Shown here: positions 12,601 to 22,139 of the stretch, one piece after another | Layout of the letters: each line of letters starts with the position of its first letter | Position numbering within the stretch: position 1 is the stretch's first letter | Made by a program: the position numbers and the translations under genes | Notes under the pieces: generated by a model | What the model was told of the DNA's origin: nothing | Databases searched by the model: none | Seen by the model: the letters and a program-made list of their open reading frames with translations, nothing else | Assembly: GCA_963921195.1 (NCBI GenBank) | Contig: OY992537.1 | Location: 93,888,736 to 93,952,735, forward strand | Reading direction: 5' to 3' | Length of the DNA stretch: 64,000 nt | Source: Pegoplata infirma | Lineage: Eukaryota > Arthropoda > Insecta > Diptera > Anthomyiidae

Positions 12601-14861
12601 AAAAAAAATATAAAAAAAAAAAAAAAAAAAAACGGTCATGTGTATAAAAATAAAAAAAATAATACCAAAAATGTTCCAACAAAATGTGTTATGTGTAGTT
12701 TTTTATGTAATTCGTTAATATCTTCGTTTTAGCTAAAAAATCATTCTTTTTTTTGTGGTACACATATATAAAACATCTTTATGTATTTTAAAGCCGCTTG
12801 ACTTTTATAAAATATGGCAAAATGACAAAATAAAACGGTTTTTTTGCTCTCCTGAAAACTTCATTAAAAACACATACCAAATTACGACGGAGCAGCGACG
12901 ATATAAAAAAAAGAATTAAAAAAAAATTGCAGGGGTTTTGTTTTTGGGTGGGCGGAGGGTGAGTAGGTGTCATTAGGGGACACATAAACACATGCGGTTA
13001 ATGTTTAAAAATTCATTTATTATGCTTTTTGAGCTTAAGTAATGCAATTTTATCATTATTTAAAAACTTTTTTAATATCCACGCCCACAAAAAGGGGAGG
13101 GGTAAAAAAACGATTTTTTTATTTCCTAAGTCCAAGTGCATGACCTTGAACTTTTTCTGACATCAAATTGTTTCATTTGCTTAACAAAAATACAAAAAAA
13201 AACCTGTGAAATATGGCGTTTTTCAAAGGGTTAGTTAAGTTCTTCAAGGGGGAACTTTTTTCCCCTGGTCCGATTTTGCCCATTTACGAACTTAAACTGC
13301 CAAGGACCAAAAGACATATTCCTGCCAAACTTAACGAGTCTATCTCTTTTATTTTGGACTGCGTCGTGTCTTATACAGACGGGCGGACGGACTGACATAC
13401 GGACATTCTAGAAAAGTCTTAGAATCGATCATAGATCAATAATATATGGGGCATTCCATGTCAAATCGGACACTTTGAAAAATTTTTTGTTTAGATTTTC
13501 CCAATTTGTTTACAGTTTTTAGTACCCTTCGAAAACTCCTTCGTGGTAAATTTTCAGATTTTTTTTGATGACCCATTCAAAAGATATCTAATTTTAAAAA
13601 ATTGGTAGTTTGTTCCTTTACTCATAACTTCTTCAATAATAGTCCAAATTTCAATTTTTTTTTTGTTTCAAAATTTTTGTCCTTTTACGTACTTTAAAAA
13701 AAAAAATCCCAAAAAATTTTTAAAAGTGCTATAGTATGCGATTTTTAAGTTTTAAAATTTAAATCTCATTTTTGAAAATGTTAGTACTCTTCGATTTTTT
13801 TGATTTTTCTTTTGTGTAAAACTTCTATCGATTCTACAAAATTTTTGCCCAGGAGGATCGTGGGATGACGATTATTACTATTTTTTAAAATTTTTGGAAA
13901 AAAATTATTGTAATTTTCCAATCTTAAAATCATTCTACTGCTCCAATGGTGCGTCTTAGAGCGGTCATTTATAAGACCAACCCCCATTAATTTTACATCT
14001 TAACATTTCTTTGGAACAAACTAATACCCTATCTCCAATTTCTAAGGGGGCTCCCACACAAAACGACATTTTTTAAAATTTGCTCCAACCGCTCAAACAG
14101 CCCTAATAGTGCCCTTAGAGCAACAAAATATATGACCGACCCACAATATTTTTTTAGTCCAAACATTTTCTATGAACACACCTACCCTCTATCTCTAACT
14201 GTTAAGGCGGTCCCCATACTTTTTTTTTTTTTTTTGTAATTTTGTTTTATTTAATCAGCTTCTACCGGTCCAATGGTGCGTTCGAGAGGGGTCATTTGTG
14301 AGACCGACCCCATTTGTTTTTATCCTACAACATTTTTTTACAATATATGTGTTTCACCGGTAAAATAAAGTATGTACCTTTTATTTATTTCCATTAAATT
14401 TATTTTCATCTGATTATTATCCAATACTATTTTATCTATCTTGCAGAATAAACGTTTAGTCATTTCTTCACCATTCTCTTCTTTTGGAAACTAAAAAACA
14501 TATAAAAATTATTGAATATATTCAACCAAAATATAATTTAAAATTGAAAGTATTAATCATCGAAAGAGCAACTTAAGCCAATTTGATTTTAAAGTTTTTC
14601 TGTCTGGTTACGCAAGAGTTGGAAAACTGTGAAGTCTGGTCTACAGATCAGAGTAAAAATAATTTGTCAATTTATAAACTATCCTAGTCACTTACACAGT
14701 TTTCCCAACTTTGCTATTTCCGATGAACTAGGTTTACTAACCAACTCCAAAATACTTAGTTGCTCATCCGATGATTAAACACTTAAAAATAATCTTACGT
14801 GACACTCATTACAGTAAATTTGTGATGCGCCTACAATTAATAAAATTAATTTTAAAATCAT
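9514..14861 (-). CDS. Fibrinogen-related secreted protein (FREP-like), four exons, complete
   Basis: Join of 14861-14799, 14490-14378, 10206-9709 and 9634-9514, 264 residues. Residues 1-21 are a hydrophobic signal peptide (MILKLILLIVGASQIYC). Residues 22-79 are a charged, asparagine-rich linker. Residues 80-264 are a fibrinogen C-terminal domain with WTVIQRR (91-97), YSGDAGDSL (177-185), GGWWYN (209-214), SNLNGRY (225-231) and a VVWGELKGWDYSLKF-type end. All junctions are GT-AG and phases fit (0, 2, 2): exon 2 ends in AG and exon 3 supplies G. Family members bind sugars or pathogen surfaces in innate immunity; a lectin role here is inferred. Oddities: the usual DxDND calcium loop after FST is replaced by a shorter NQEN segment, and about six extra residues sit between WWYN and the last cysteine. 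Intron 2 (10207-14377) is filled with transposons. The gene is probably functional, since no stop or frameshift is seen. Confidence 0.88.
9709..10206 (-). CDS. Exon 3 of the fibrinogen-related gene (bulk of fibrinogen domain)
   Basis: Acceptor ATTAAG/GCTTTAC, donor CGAAG/GTAAGT. It carries WTVIQRR, FNRNWKDYKIGFG, the GPPKQLWIVLKDFD segment, YSGDAGDSL and GGWWYN. The frame is open across the whole exon, including the part upstream of the internal Met at 10145. Confidence 0.9.
10260..11591. mobile_element. CACAGTG-ended element E (copy 1), split by a Helitron
   Basis: 10260-10630 parallels 41851-42240 ('caatcatacgcaa', 'ttttgtaattacctttaaat', 'acacgcattttaagttggtg'). The right arm resumes at 11510-11591 ('tttcttttggtgtcatccaa'), an inverted match to the left end. 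A family A Helitron lies between. The element sits in intron 2, 54 bases from the exon 3 acceptor. Confidence 0.65.
10632..11490 (-). mobile_element. Family A-prime Helitron-like element (HINE/DINE type), full length
   Basis: Read on the minus strand it starts TATACCCTCCACTCTAGTG, forming a 5-prime stem with AGAGGGTATA. It has the 'tttgtcattccgtttgtaac' block, a (GTCY)n run (11310-11356), and ends with the hairpin TTCGGCCAAGTCGAA then 'ctacttgtt'. Two internal 'cttttgaaccactggaccga' repeats occur. The DINE-1/mini-me/Helentron-derived relationship is from known family structure. No helicase. Confidence 0.75.
11594..11750. mobile_element. hAT-like terminus with ATTAATCGAT subterminal repeats
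   Basis: 'tagagttgtcaaccgatta' followed by several 'cgattaatcg' motifs is typical of a hAT end. No opposite end was found. It abuts element E. Confidence 0.4.
11812..11975. mobile_element. Partial copy of the CTTGTAAAATTAC MITE
   Basis: 'acttgtaaaattacaagaaa', 'gctacctcctatttgacaa' and 'ttttaccaataaaattgtaa' match the left part of the MITE at 25858-26468. The right part is missing where a Helitron starts. Confidence 0.6.
11981..13445 (-). mobile_element. Two nested family A Helitron-like copies
   Basis: Two 3-prime ends in the same orientation start at 11981 and 12160 (acaagtgagag, then hairpin TTCGGCTGTGCCGAA, then 'ttataccctcc'). The second interrupts the first. The outer body resumes around 13150-13440 with 'ccaaaagacatattcctgcc' and 'agacgggcggacgga'. 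12310-12900 is unassigned A/T filler. Any ORF here lies in the transposon body. Confidence 0.65.
13447..13780. mobile_element. Foldback-like terminus, one arm only
   Basis: 'gcattccatgtcaaatcgga' followed by 'tttagattttccca' and 'agtacccttcgaaaactcc' is laid out like the F3 arm (CATTCCATG, then 'tttagattttcct', then 'aatactctatgg'). It starts inside the (GTCC)-bearing Helitron. No inverted partner found. Confidence 0.4.
13925..14345 (-). repeat. U-repeat units (GGTCGGTC/AAGGGGGCTCCC family) in intron 2
   Basis: Three diverged units carry 'gaccgaccc', 'aaggggg(c/t)tccc' and 'ccaacatttt'. They resemble units at 24820-25270 and inside foldback F4 (52680-53600). The array stops about 30 bases from the exon 2 donor. 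Confidence 0.6.
14378..14490 (-). CDS. Exon 2 of the fibrinogen-related gene (linker)
   Basis: Acceptor TTTTTTAG/TTTCC and donor AAAAG/GTACAT. The 113 bases read 37 codons plus two bases: a charged segment rich in Lys, Glu, Asn and Ile with one Cys, possibly a short coiled coil. It is too short for simple ORF detection. The support is frame continuity into exon 3 (split Arg codon AG+G). Confidence 0.75.
14799..14861 (-). CDS. Exon 1 of the fibrinogen-related gene (signal peptide)
   Basis: ATG at 14861 opens 21 codons ending Cys-Asn-Glu-Cys-His, then the donor CAC/GTAAGA in phase 0. The hydrophobic run LKLILLIVGA is a typical secretory leader. Intron 1 is 14491-14798 (308 bases). Confidence 0.8.
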
Positions 14862-14895
14862 ATTAAATGTAGTTTTCTTGAAACTGTTTACAACA

Positions 14896-14931
14896 AACTG
14901 ATTTATTTTTGAATTATTCACAGCATTTATA
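14896..14931 (-). promoter_or_regulatory. TATA box and initiator of the fibrinogen-related gene
   Basis: On the minus strand TATAAAT lies at 14931-14925 and TCAGTT, an arthropod initiator match, at 14901-14896. Spacing from the first T to the initiator A is 32 bases, as expected for a focused TATA promoter. The predicted 5-prime UTR is about 38 bases before the ATG at 14861. Confidence 0.7.
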
Positions 14932-15391
14932 CATCATCTAATGTTTTGCTGCACTAAAGACCTTTAGAAATAATAATCTATATATATCTGTGGCTAGAAA
15001 TGAGAGAAGTTTAAGTCGATATAGACATTTGATTGCACTGTGATTCCAATAAAAAATTTCTCCTGAGTAAAAAAAAGATATATGACGCAACATATAATTT
15101 TATATGGGTTCGTGTCTATTTTGATCTTATACGAAAAATGGTTTGATAAGATTTCATAGAATATTATCTAATAATATCGGTAAAAATAACTGTAATCGAC
15201 TGTGATACGAGTTTTGGTCTAATCCAATTATATTAGACTATATTAAAATGTATACAATTTTATAAGTCGAATGTTTTTTTTTTAGATTTTAATACTACTA
15301 AAAAGTTAAAAAATTAAAATAATAAAAATAAGTTGGTTTTGGAAAAAATTTTCAAAAAATGGATTCGTGTCAAATTTTATATAAAACACTA
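14932..15391. other. Upstream flank of the fibrinogen-related gene
   Basis: No coding sequence. Short TA-rich inverted repeats occur around 15105-15270. The sequence looks mostly single-copy within the window and should hold the upstream control region. No confident NF-kB or GATA cluster was identified by eye. Confidence 0.4.
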
Positions 15392-15745
15392 ACATGGGCG
15401 ATATCTCAGCTCTTTTGAAACGATTTGCCGATTCTAAGACATTGTAGCGATGTCCATCCGTCTGGCTGTCCGTCTGTCTGTGGAAGACACGATACTCGAC
15501 AGTATAAATAAAAGAGGTAGACTCCTAAAGTTTGGCAAAAATATGTTTTGTGGTCATAAGTTGGTCAAGTTCGGAGATGGGCAAAATCGGAACAGGGGGA
15601 AAAAGCTCCCCCTTAGGGAACTAAATTTACCTCTAAAAAATGCAATTTTTTACTGGTTTTCTTTTACTTTTGTTAAGCAAATGAAACATTTTATTGTCGG
15701 AAGAAGTTCTAAGCCACCCCTACAAAAAATCGTTTCAGCAATTTT
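15392..15745 (+). mobile_element. Outer family A Helitron copy, 5-prime part
   Basis: 'gattctaagacattgtagcg', a GTCC/GTCT run (15450-15480), 'gacacgata' and 'ggtagactcctaaagtttgg' match the family A body. It is interrupted at 15746 by another family A copy. A matching 3-prime end at 17228-17285 is probably its own. Confidence 0.6.
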
Positions 15746-16414
15746 TATACCCTCCAACCACAGTATGGGGGTGTACTCACTTTTCCATTCCGTTTGTAAC
15801 GCATCGAAATATCGATCGGGGACCCCATAAAGTACATATATTATTGATCTATGATCGATTCTAAGACTTTTCAAGAATGTCCGTATGTCCGTCCGTCTGT
15901 ATAAGACACGATGCAGTCCAAAATAAAAGAGATAGACTCGTTAAGTTTGGCAGGAATATGTCTTTTGGTCCTAGGCAGTTTAAGTTCGTAAATGGGCCAA
16001 AATCGGACCAAGGTGAAAAAAGTTCCCCTCTGAAGAACTTAACTAACCTCTAAAAACGCCATATTTTCTCAGGTTTTTTTGTATTTTTGTTAAGCAACTG
16101 AAACAATTTGATGCCAGAAAAAGTTCAAGGTCCTGCACTTGGACTTGGGAAATACAAATTTTAGTTTTTGCCCGCCCCTTTTTTGTGGGCGTGGATTTTA
16201 AAAATGTTTTTAAATAATGATAAAATTGTATTACTTAAGCTCAAAAAGCAAAATAAATCAATTTTTAAACATTTATCTCATTGGTTTATGTGTCCCCCAA
16301 TGACCCCCCCCCCCCCCCCAAAAAAAAACGTCCATGTAATTTTTTTTTTATTTTTTTTTATCTGTTGGAGGGTATTATAGATTCGGCACAGCCGAATTTA
16401 ACACTGTCACGTGT
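15746..16414 (+). mobile_element. Family A Helitron-like element, complete ends
   Basis: It starts TATACCCTCCAACCACAGTA and continues with 'ccattccgtttgtaacgcat' and 'ggaccccataaagtacatat'. It has a GTCC run, a 14-base C run (~16306) and an end with TTCGGCACAGCCGAA followed by 'cacgtgtt'. Size 669 bp, no protein. Confidence 0.75.
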
Positions 16415-16429
16415 TTTTTTTTTAATTTT

Positions 16430-17227
16430 TATACCCTACACCACTCTGTGGTACAGGGTATAATGAGTTTGTGCTGATGTTTGTAACTACCCGAAATATT
16501 GGTCCTAGACCCAAGTATACCGATCGATGTCCGTCCGTCCGTCTGTCCGTCTGTCCGTCCGTCCATGTAAACGTTGTGCGCACTATACAGGTCGCAATTT
16601 TTAACCGATTTGTCTGAAATTTTAAACTTAACCTTTTTTTGATCCAAGGACGAACGCTATTTAAATTGGAAAAAATCGGTCAATGTGTTGACCTAGCCCC
16701 CATACAAACGTCCCATTTAAGTTGGGGTCAAATGCCCCTAACAACCGTATTTTAATATATATCCTTTCCAAATTTGGCAGGTAAAAGTTTTATGCATTCA
16801 CAAATCGCCGGTCTAAATTTCAAAGGAATCGGACCAGTTTTTCTTGTAGCCCCCATACAAACCACCCTCCCGATATTCATATAAATCTATAAAATTTGAT
16901 GAAAATAGAAATCCTTTGATTAAAAATTTGTTTGTGTGTGTTTAACGCATACTTTAATAACCCAAAAATCTGATTATAATCGGACCATTTTTGGACTTAG
17001 GCCCCATATGAAAATTTGGCCCGATATTACTAAAAGCGGTTTATTTGCAACAAATATAAGCCAATTTCACTCAAATTTGGTATGTGAGTGTTTTCTAAAC
17101 TTATTAAAGATTTGACAAATGATAGACCCAATTGGTCCATGTTTGGACTTGGTACCCATTTTCCGGGAAACTCTGGTGTAGGGTATTATATGTTTGGTCT
17201 TGACCGACTATAATTTTCTTACTTGTT
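16430..17227 (+). mobile_element. Family B Helitron-like element (copy 1)
   Basis: It starts TATACCCTACACCACTCTG, which pairs with GTGGTACAGGGTATA. It continues with 'actacccgaaatattggtcc' and a GTCC/GTCT run (16528-16563). It ends with the hairpin GGTCTTGACC then 'gactataattttcttacttg' and TT. The body differs from family A, but the terminal architecture is the same. Confidence 0.75.
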
Positions 17228-17285
17228 TTATATGTTGGAGGGTATAAAAGATTCGCCACTGCCGAATTAAACACTCTCAGTTGTT
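17228..17285 (+). mobile_element. 3-prime end of the outer family A copy
   Basis: 'ttggagggtataaaagattc', a diverged GCC/GGC hairpin, then 'acactctcagttgtt'. It directly follows family B copy 1. Confidence 0.6.
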
Positions 17286-17564
17286 TTAATTGTCATATCA
17301 TACTACATTATTCTGGATTTAAAAGATTTACAACACATTTCTACGAATAAGTGTAAACATTTTGTTATTAAAAGTATAATATCAAAGAAATTGTTACTTT
17401 TAATATCAAATATTCAAAGTGATAAAGAACAAACGAATATGCGTATTACAGACAATATCTTATAATGTCATAGCTTATAGGTTTATAGGTTCTGGTATGA
17501 CATGAACGACATCACAATTTATTTTGTTATTTAAAATTTAAATTCAATCTTTAGTTAGTATATC
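17286..17564. other. Unassigned A/T-rich spacer
   Basis: No gene, repeat or element end recognised. Confidence 0.4.
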
Positions 17565-18172
17565 ATTTTTTACCAACAAGGAAGTATTCCAATCCTTATG
17601 AACGGATTTACATGAAACTTAAAATATATATAAAAGAGACAATTCTAAGGTTGCGGTGTCTCGGCTTATCGGTCATATCGGGGATTTAGGAGTTCAAAAA
17701 CTGGGTAAAAATATGGCGAAATTTTATTTTTGGATTTTTAAGCCAATTTTCTTAAGACTATATGATGTTTTAATATGAGAAGAAAGGGGTTTTTAATACC
17801 TATCTAACGGTGGTATAACGTTGTTAAAATTCAGCTTCGGTAATTATTTTTTTTTACGAAAATTTGTAAATTTTTGGGGGTATTATTGTGAAGACATAGA
17901 CCTACGATATCGATATGAATACGAAATAGTCTTTATTAAATTTAAGTCAACACATACTTTTGCACTAGATGATATTCCTGTCAGTTCGGGTGTTATCGGA
18001 ATTTTCCCGAAAGTCCACATTGTTTCTTAAGGGGCAACGATATTTTAAAATACTGATATGGCCGATAAGCAGAGACACCCCAACCTTAAAATCGTCTCTT
18101 TTACACATATTTTATGTTTCAGGCAAATCAGTTCATAACGGTTGGAAAACTTCCCTTGTAAGTACCGGAAAG
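17565..18172. mobile_element. Palindromic element, arms about 120 bp
   Basis: 17570-17692 is inverted at 18046-18165. Examples are 'ggttgcggtgtctcggctta' at 17651 and its complement at 18061, and 'tgaaacttaaaatatat' near 17611 against 'atattttatgtttca' near 18107. The LTR element inserted within a few bases of the right end. Confidence 0.7.
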
Positions 18173-18177
18173 GGAAA

Positions 18178-18540
18178 TGTTTAGGTACAAAGTCATATTT
18201 TTCATATTTGATACCACTTTGGTACCAACGGCCCTCTTTGGGTTAATACTAGTTAGAATCTATTTTGCTCCCCTTTAAATACAACATTGTATGGAGTATT
18301 TACATAGATTCTAACTAGTAAACCGATAACGGTATTATAAACATTGTCGCCCGGTCCTTTTTAGTTTTCTAACTAATTAAGATTACTCGTTGTAATATCA
18401 TCAGCAGCTTTACAAGCAAATTTCTTCGCTATCCTTTTTTTGTAAGGTAAAATTTGAATTAATAAAATCTTAGGATTTTTCTTATTATTAAAAACCAAAT
18501 TTTTGTGTTTTATTTATTTCTTTTTATTTCTACGGAAACA
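18178..18540 (+). repeat. 5-prime LTR
   Basis: 363 bases, TG...CA ends. It differs from the 3-prime LTR by a small change in the T run near 18439. Confidence 0.92.
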
Positions 18541-20000
18541 TTTGGTCCATTCGTCACGGATCACGACGAGACATTGGAAAATTTGGAGGAAAAAATTAAT
18601 TAATTTATTTTTTTCCAATATACAGCCATCTTGGTGCAGCTGCAGCAACAACTACATATTTTTATTTTTGCAAATAAATATATTTTCTTCGGAAATAAGG
18701 TGCGTACATTGTTTTTATTTAAAGTGAAAGTGCATATAAAATTATAAATATAAATTCGCGTTATAATAGAAAAAATAAAAATATTTTATAAAAAATTATT
18801 TGTCGTTTTGCCGACGGCATTTCATTAAAAAATTTTAATACTTTTTTCTATTACAAAAGATCGTTTTACAACCTTGTCGCGATTTCATTTATTCAACCGT
18901 GCGTTTTGTGACGTTTTCTTTATTTAAAAATTCGTTGATACTTTTTGATCCAACGAAGTGTTTGTTTACGTGGACGGACATTAATTTGTTTATAAAAATT
19001 TTATTTTGTTAAAGTTTAAATTTTTAATAAAAGTATAAAAGATTTTCGTTAGAAATATTAAATAGAAATTCAGTGATCTAACTTGCAATTTATTCTCCGT
19101 TTATTTAATACCAAAAGGTCGTCGGTAGTGTTAAAAAAGTTTATTTTTTTATAACATAAATTTTTGTGAATAAACATACATACAAACATACATAAATTTT
19201 TTTGCATTACAAAATATAATAAATATAAAAGATCGGTGTTTTTTCTGTTTTCTTTTGTGCTTTGTCCGTACTAAATTCGATTTTTTTTTTAAATAAATAC
19301 GTCACAAATATATTTACTGTGTTAAAACATTTTTTTTCCACAAGCACATAGTGTTGTTGTTGTTTTATAAATTTACAGCAAGGCACCCTACACCCATACA
19401 GTCCATCATATCAGTTACTCACATCGTGTGTAAACTTTAATAAAAATTTATTTTTTTTGAAAATATTTTCGTTTTTTCTTGTGATTTATACTTGGACACG
19501 AAGTATCTTCGGATTTCTTCGTAAAACTTCGTGTAATTTCGTGTTTTTTGCATAAAATTTAAATTTTTGAATTTTTATTTTTGGAAATCGAAATTTTTTA
19601 TTTTTTTTGAAACTTCGGACCTAACCACGAACTATCTTGATACTTGTTCGGTTCTCTTCGGTAAACTTCGTGTTTTTTTTAAAAACTTAGTGATTTTTTG
19701 CGATTTTTTAAATTTTTTTTGACTTTTTCGAAAGTTATTAGAGTTTGTGTTGAAATTTTTGGAAAATTTTTAACGGAGTCGTATTTGTTCGTGTTTCTTC
19801 GGAAATCTTCGTTTTTATTCGGAAAAATCTTGTCGTATCTTGAATTTTCTGAATTTTTTTCGGCTTTTTAACAGAATATATCGATATATTCTTGAATTTT
19901 TTTGAAAATTTCAATACTTTTTATCAGAATTTTTGCGATTTTGATATTTTTTGTTTGAGTTTTTGGTAATTCGTTATTTTTGGGACTCAATACTAACAAT
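18541..20000 (+). other. Long leader of the LTR element
   Basis: About 1.46 kb without an ORF. It begins TTTGGTCCATTCGTCACGG, likely the primer-binding region; the related remnant at 28004 begins TTTGGTCCTCGCGAACCGG. The tRNA was not assigned. 19490-19860 holds many 'acttcgtg' / 'cttcgga' motifs. Confidence 0.6.
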
Positions 20001-22118
20001 ATGTCAGCTCTAGATATTTTTATTAGAGACTCGGATGCAATTGTTAGATTCGATGAAAAGTTTAAAAAAATCGGCGAAGACGGTCACTCGGTTTTTAGTC
20101 TCGAAATTCGAGGAAAGGAACTAGGTTCAATGTGGGATCAAGTTAAGTCTTCCTACCGGGATGTCTTAGATTATTTGGCTACTGCGGAAGCGCCGAAACC
20201 TTCTAAATTAAAAGCCGACGTGAAAACAGGTGATAGTGAATGCGTGTCAGTGGATTCCAAGTACGAGTCCACTTTTAACGTTTATGTTAACTGTTTGGCG
20301 ACAATCAATGAAAAATTGCGCAATTTGGAGAAGGCAAGTTCTAAGGGGATTGAAAAATCTCCCTCGGTTTCTGATAACGCTGATCCGGATTTTCACCGGT
20401 TAGCTCTTCCACCGTGTAATATCCCAGTTTTTGATAGTAGTGTTCTTTCATGGCCTACTTTTAGGGATCTGTTCACAGCTGTGGTTATAAAAAATTCGCG
20501 TCTTAGCCAAATTGAACGGTTATGCCATTTGATAGAGAAGACAAGTGGAGAAGCTAAGGAAATTGTTTCAAAAGCTCCTCTTACCAATAGTGGGTTTGAC
20601 ATAGCTTGGAAAAGTCTGAACGACAAATATGAGAATCTGCGTTTGACGGTGAATCATCACCTAAAGGCACTTTTTAACCTTTCGGTCCATGATAAAGAGA
20701 CTATCGATGGCCTGAAAACTTTACAACGCGGTATTGATGCTTTCTTTTCGGGTTTGTCTGTTTTGGATATTGCTACGACTGATCCTCTTGTATCTCACAT
20801 TATCGTTTATATTTGTCTGCAACGTTTACCTTCTATTACCGTTGATAAGTGGGAATCAACGGTGAAAGACAAAAAGATAATGTCGAAATGGAGTGATTTG
20901 GATAGCTTTCTGACGGAGAGAATTGCCACTTTAGAGTGTGCACGTGATTTGAAAGGTTCTCACCTTTCGAAGAAATCATCCCCTGAAGTGAAAGTGAAAT
21001 CTCACGTGACTAAAACGTCATCGTCAAAAGAGCCTGCTTGTGTTCTTTGTAAGAACCAATTTCATTTTTTGCGCTCTTGTCCGCGTTTTAAAAAATTATC
21101 CGTTGCAGAGCGATTTGCAACGGTGAAAAAATTTAAATTTTGTGTGAATTGCCTGTCAAAGGCACATGAAGCTAGAAATTGTTCTAGTACTTATACTTGT
21201 TTCAAGTGTAAACAACGCCACCATTCGATGCTTCATCGAGAATCACCAGCCTCGGTTGGGGATAATAATGCGAGTTCTACGGCAATCTCGGTTGCGACCC
21301 CGCAAGTTTCTACTTCGGTATCCGATCCTAACGTTCAATCTACTTCTAGTGGATTGAATCCTACAGCCCCTTCTAACCGTCAGGTATTTCATACCTCAGA
21401 GAAGCGGACTGTGCTCTTGGGAACGGCAATGGTGAGTATTTCTCACCTGGGTACTACATACCCTGCCCGGGCTCTTATTGACCCGGCTTCTGAGGCTTCC
21501 TTTATTTCTGAGCGTTTGCGGAATCGTTTAGATCTTCCGACGCATTCGACGAATGCACAGATATCAGGAGTAAATCAGTCAGTCTCAGCTACAACGAGAA
21601 AACTTTGTTCTCTGACAATTGGTTCGTCGTTATATCCATCAATTGTTTTGGAAACTATGGCTTTGGTGTTACCGAATATCTCGGGTAACTTGCCATCGTT
21701 CACGGTACCAGCTCATATAATGAGGAGTTTGCCAGATCTACGTTTGGCAGATATCAACTTTTATGATAGTGGTCCTGTTGATCTTTTGCTTGGCGCGGAC
21801 TTATATCCCAGAATACTTCTGGGTGAAATCCGCCAAAATATTTTGGGCTCATTATTGGCTCAAAATACTATTTTCGGATGGATAATTACTGGTCCAGTTG
21901 TTCAACCACAAATTCAAGTCTATTCGACTAAGGTAGACTTTTCTGAAGACGATAGTCTTAACAAAAATCTTCTTAGATTTTGGGAAATCGAGGAACCTCC
22001 TCGAAAAAACATTTTGTCTCCCTATGACAAATTCTGTGAGGATAATTATAAAACGACCTATTACCAAACTGGTCATTCTGACCAATTAATTTTATATTTT
22101 TTTTTGCACTTACTTTAA
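20001..22118 (+). CDS. gag: BEL/Pao Gag plus aspartic protease (DUF1759, zinc knuckles, DUF1758)
   Basis: The open frame extends upstream to 19980, but the first ATG is at 20001, giving 705 residues. Residues about 130-310 match the BEL/Pao capsid-like DUF1759 region (LPPCNIPVF, WPTFRDLF, the LxxKTSGEAKEIV-type segment). Cysteine clusters at about 346-411 (CVLC..C, CVNC..H..C, CFKC..H..H) form nucleic-acid knuckles. The protease begins near ALIDPASEASFIS (490) and ends with LLLGADLYP and IFGWIITGP. The frame runs on to RFWEIEEPP and CEDNYKTTYY, where the polymerase normally begins, then diverges and stops. The function is packaging and processing of element RNA. The ORF is intact, so probably recently active. 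Confidence 0.88.
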   Translation: MSALDIFIRDSDAIVRFDEKFKKIGEDGHSVFSLEIRGKELGSMWDQVKSSYRDVLDYLATAEAPKPSKLKADVKTGDSECVSVDSKYESTFNVYVNCLATINEKLRNLEKASSKGIEKSPSVSDNADPDFHRLALPPCNIPVFDSSVLSWPTFRDLFTAVVIKNSRLSQIERLCHLIEKTSGEAKEIVSKAPLTNSGFDIAWKSLNDKYENLRLTVNHHLKALFNLSVHDKETIDGLKTLQRGIDAFFSGLSVLDIATTDPLVSHIIVYICLQRLPSITVDKWESTVKDKKIMSKWSDLDSFLTERIATLECARDLKGSHLSKKSSPEVKVKSHVTKTSSSKEPACVLCKNQFHFLRSCPRFKKLSVAERFATVKKFKFCVNCLSKAHEARNCSSTYTCFKCKQRHHSMLHRESPASVGDNNASSTAISVATPQVSTSVSDPNVQSTSSGLNPTAPSNRQVFHTSEKRTVLLGTAMVSISHLGTTYPARALIDPASEASFISERLRNRLDLPTHSTNAQISGVNQSVSATTRKLCSLTIGSSLYPSIVLETMALVLPNISGNLPSFTVPAHIMRSLPDLRLADINFYDSGPVDLLLGADLYPRILLGEIRQNILGSLLAQNTIFGWIITGPVVQPQIQVYSTKVDFSEDDSLNKNLLRFWEIEEPPRKNILSPYDKFCEDNYKTTYYQTGHSDQLILYFFLHLL

Positions 22119-22139
22119 TATTTGTTATCTCCTAGCAAT

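Noticed and set aside
15450..15830. 126-aa ORF
   Set aside because: It runs through the (GTCC)n core and body of a family A Helitron into the next element; not a gene.
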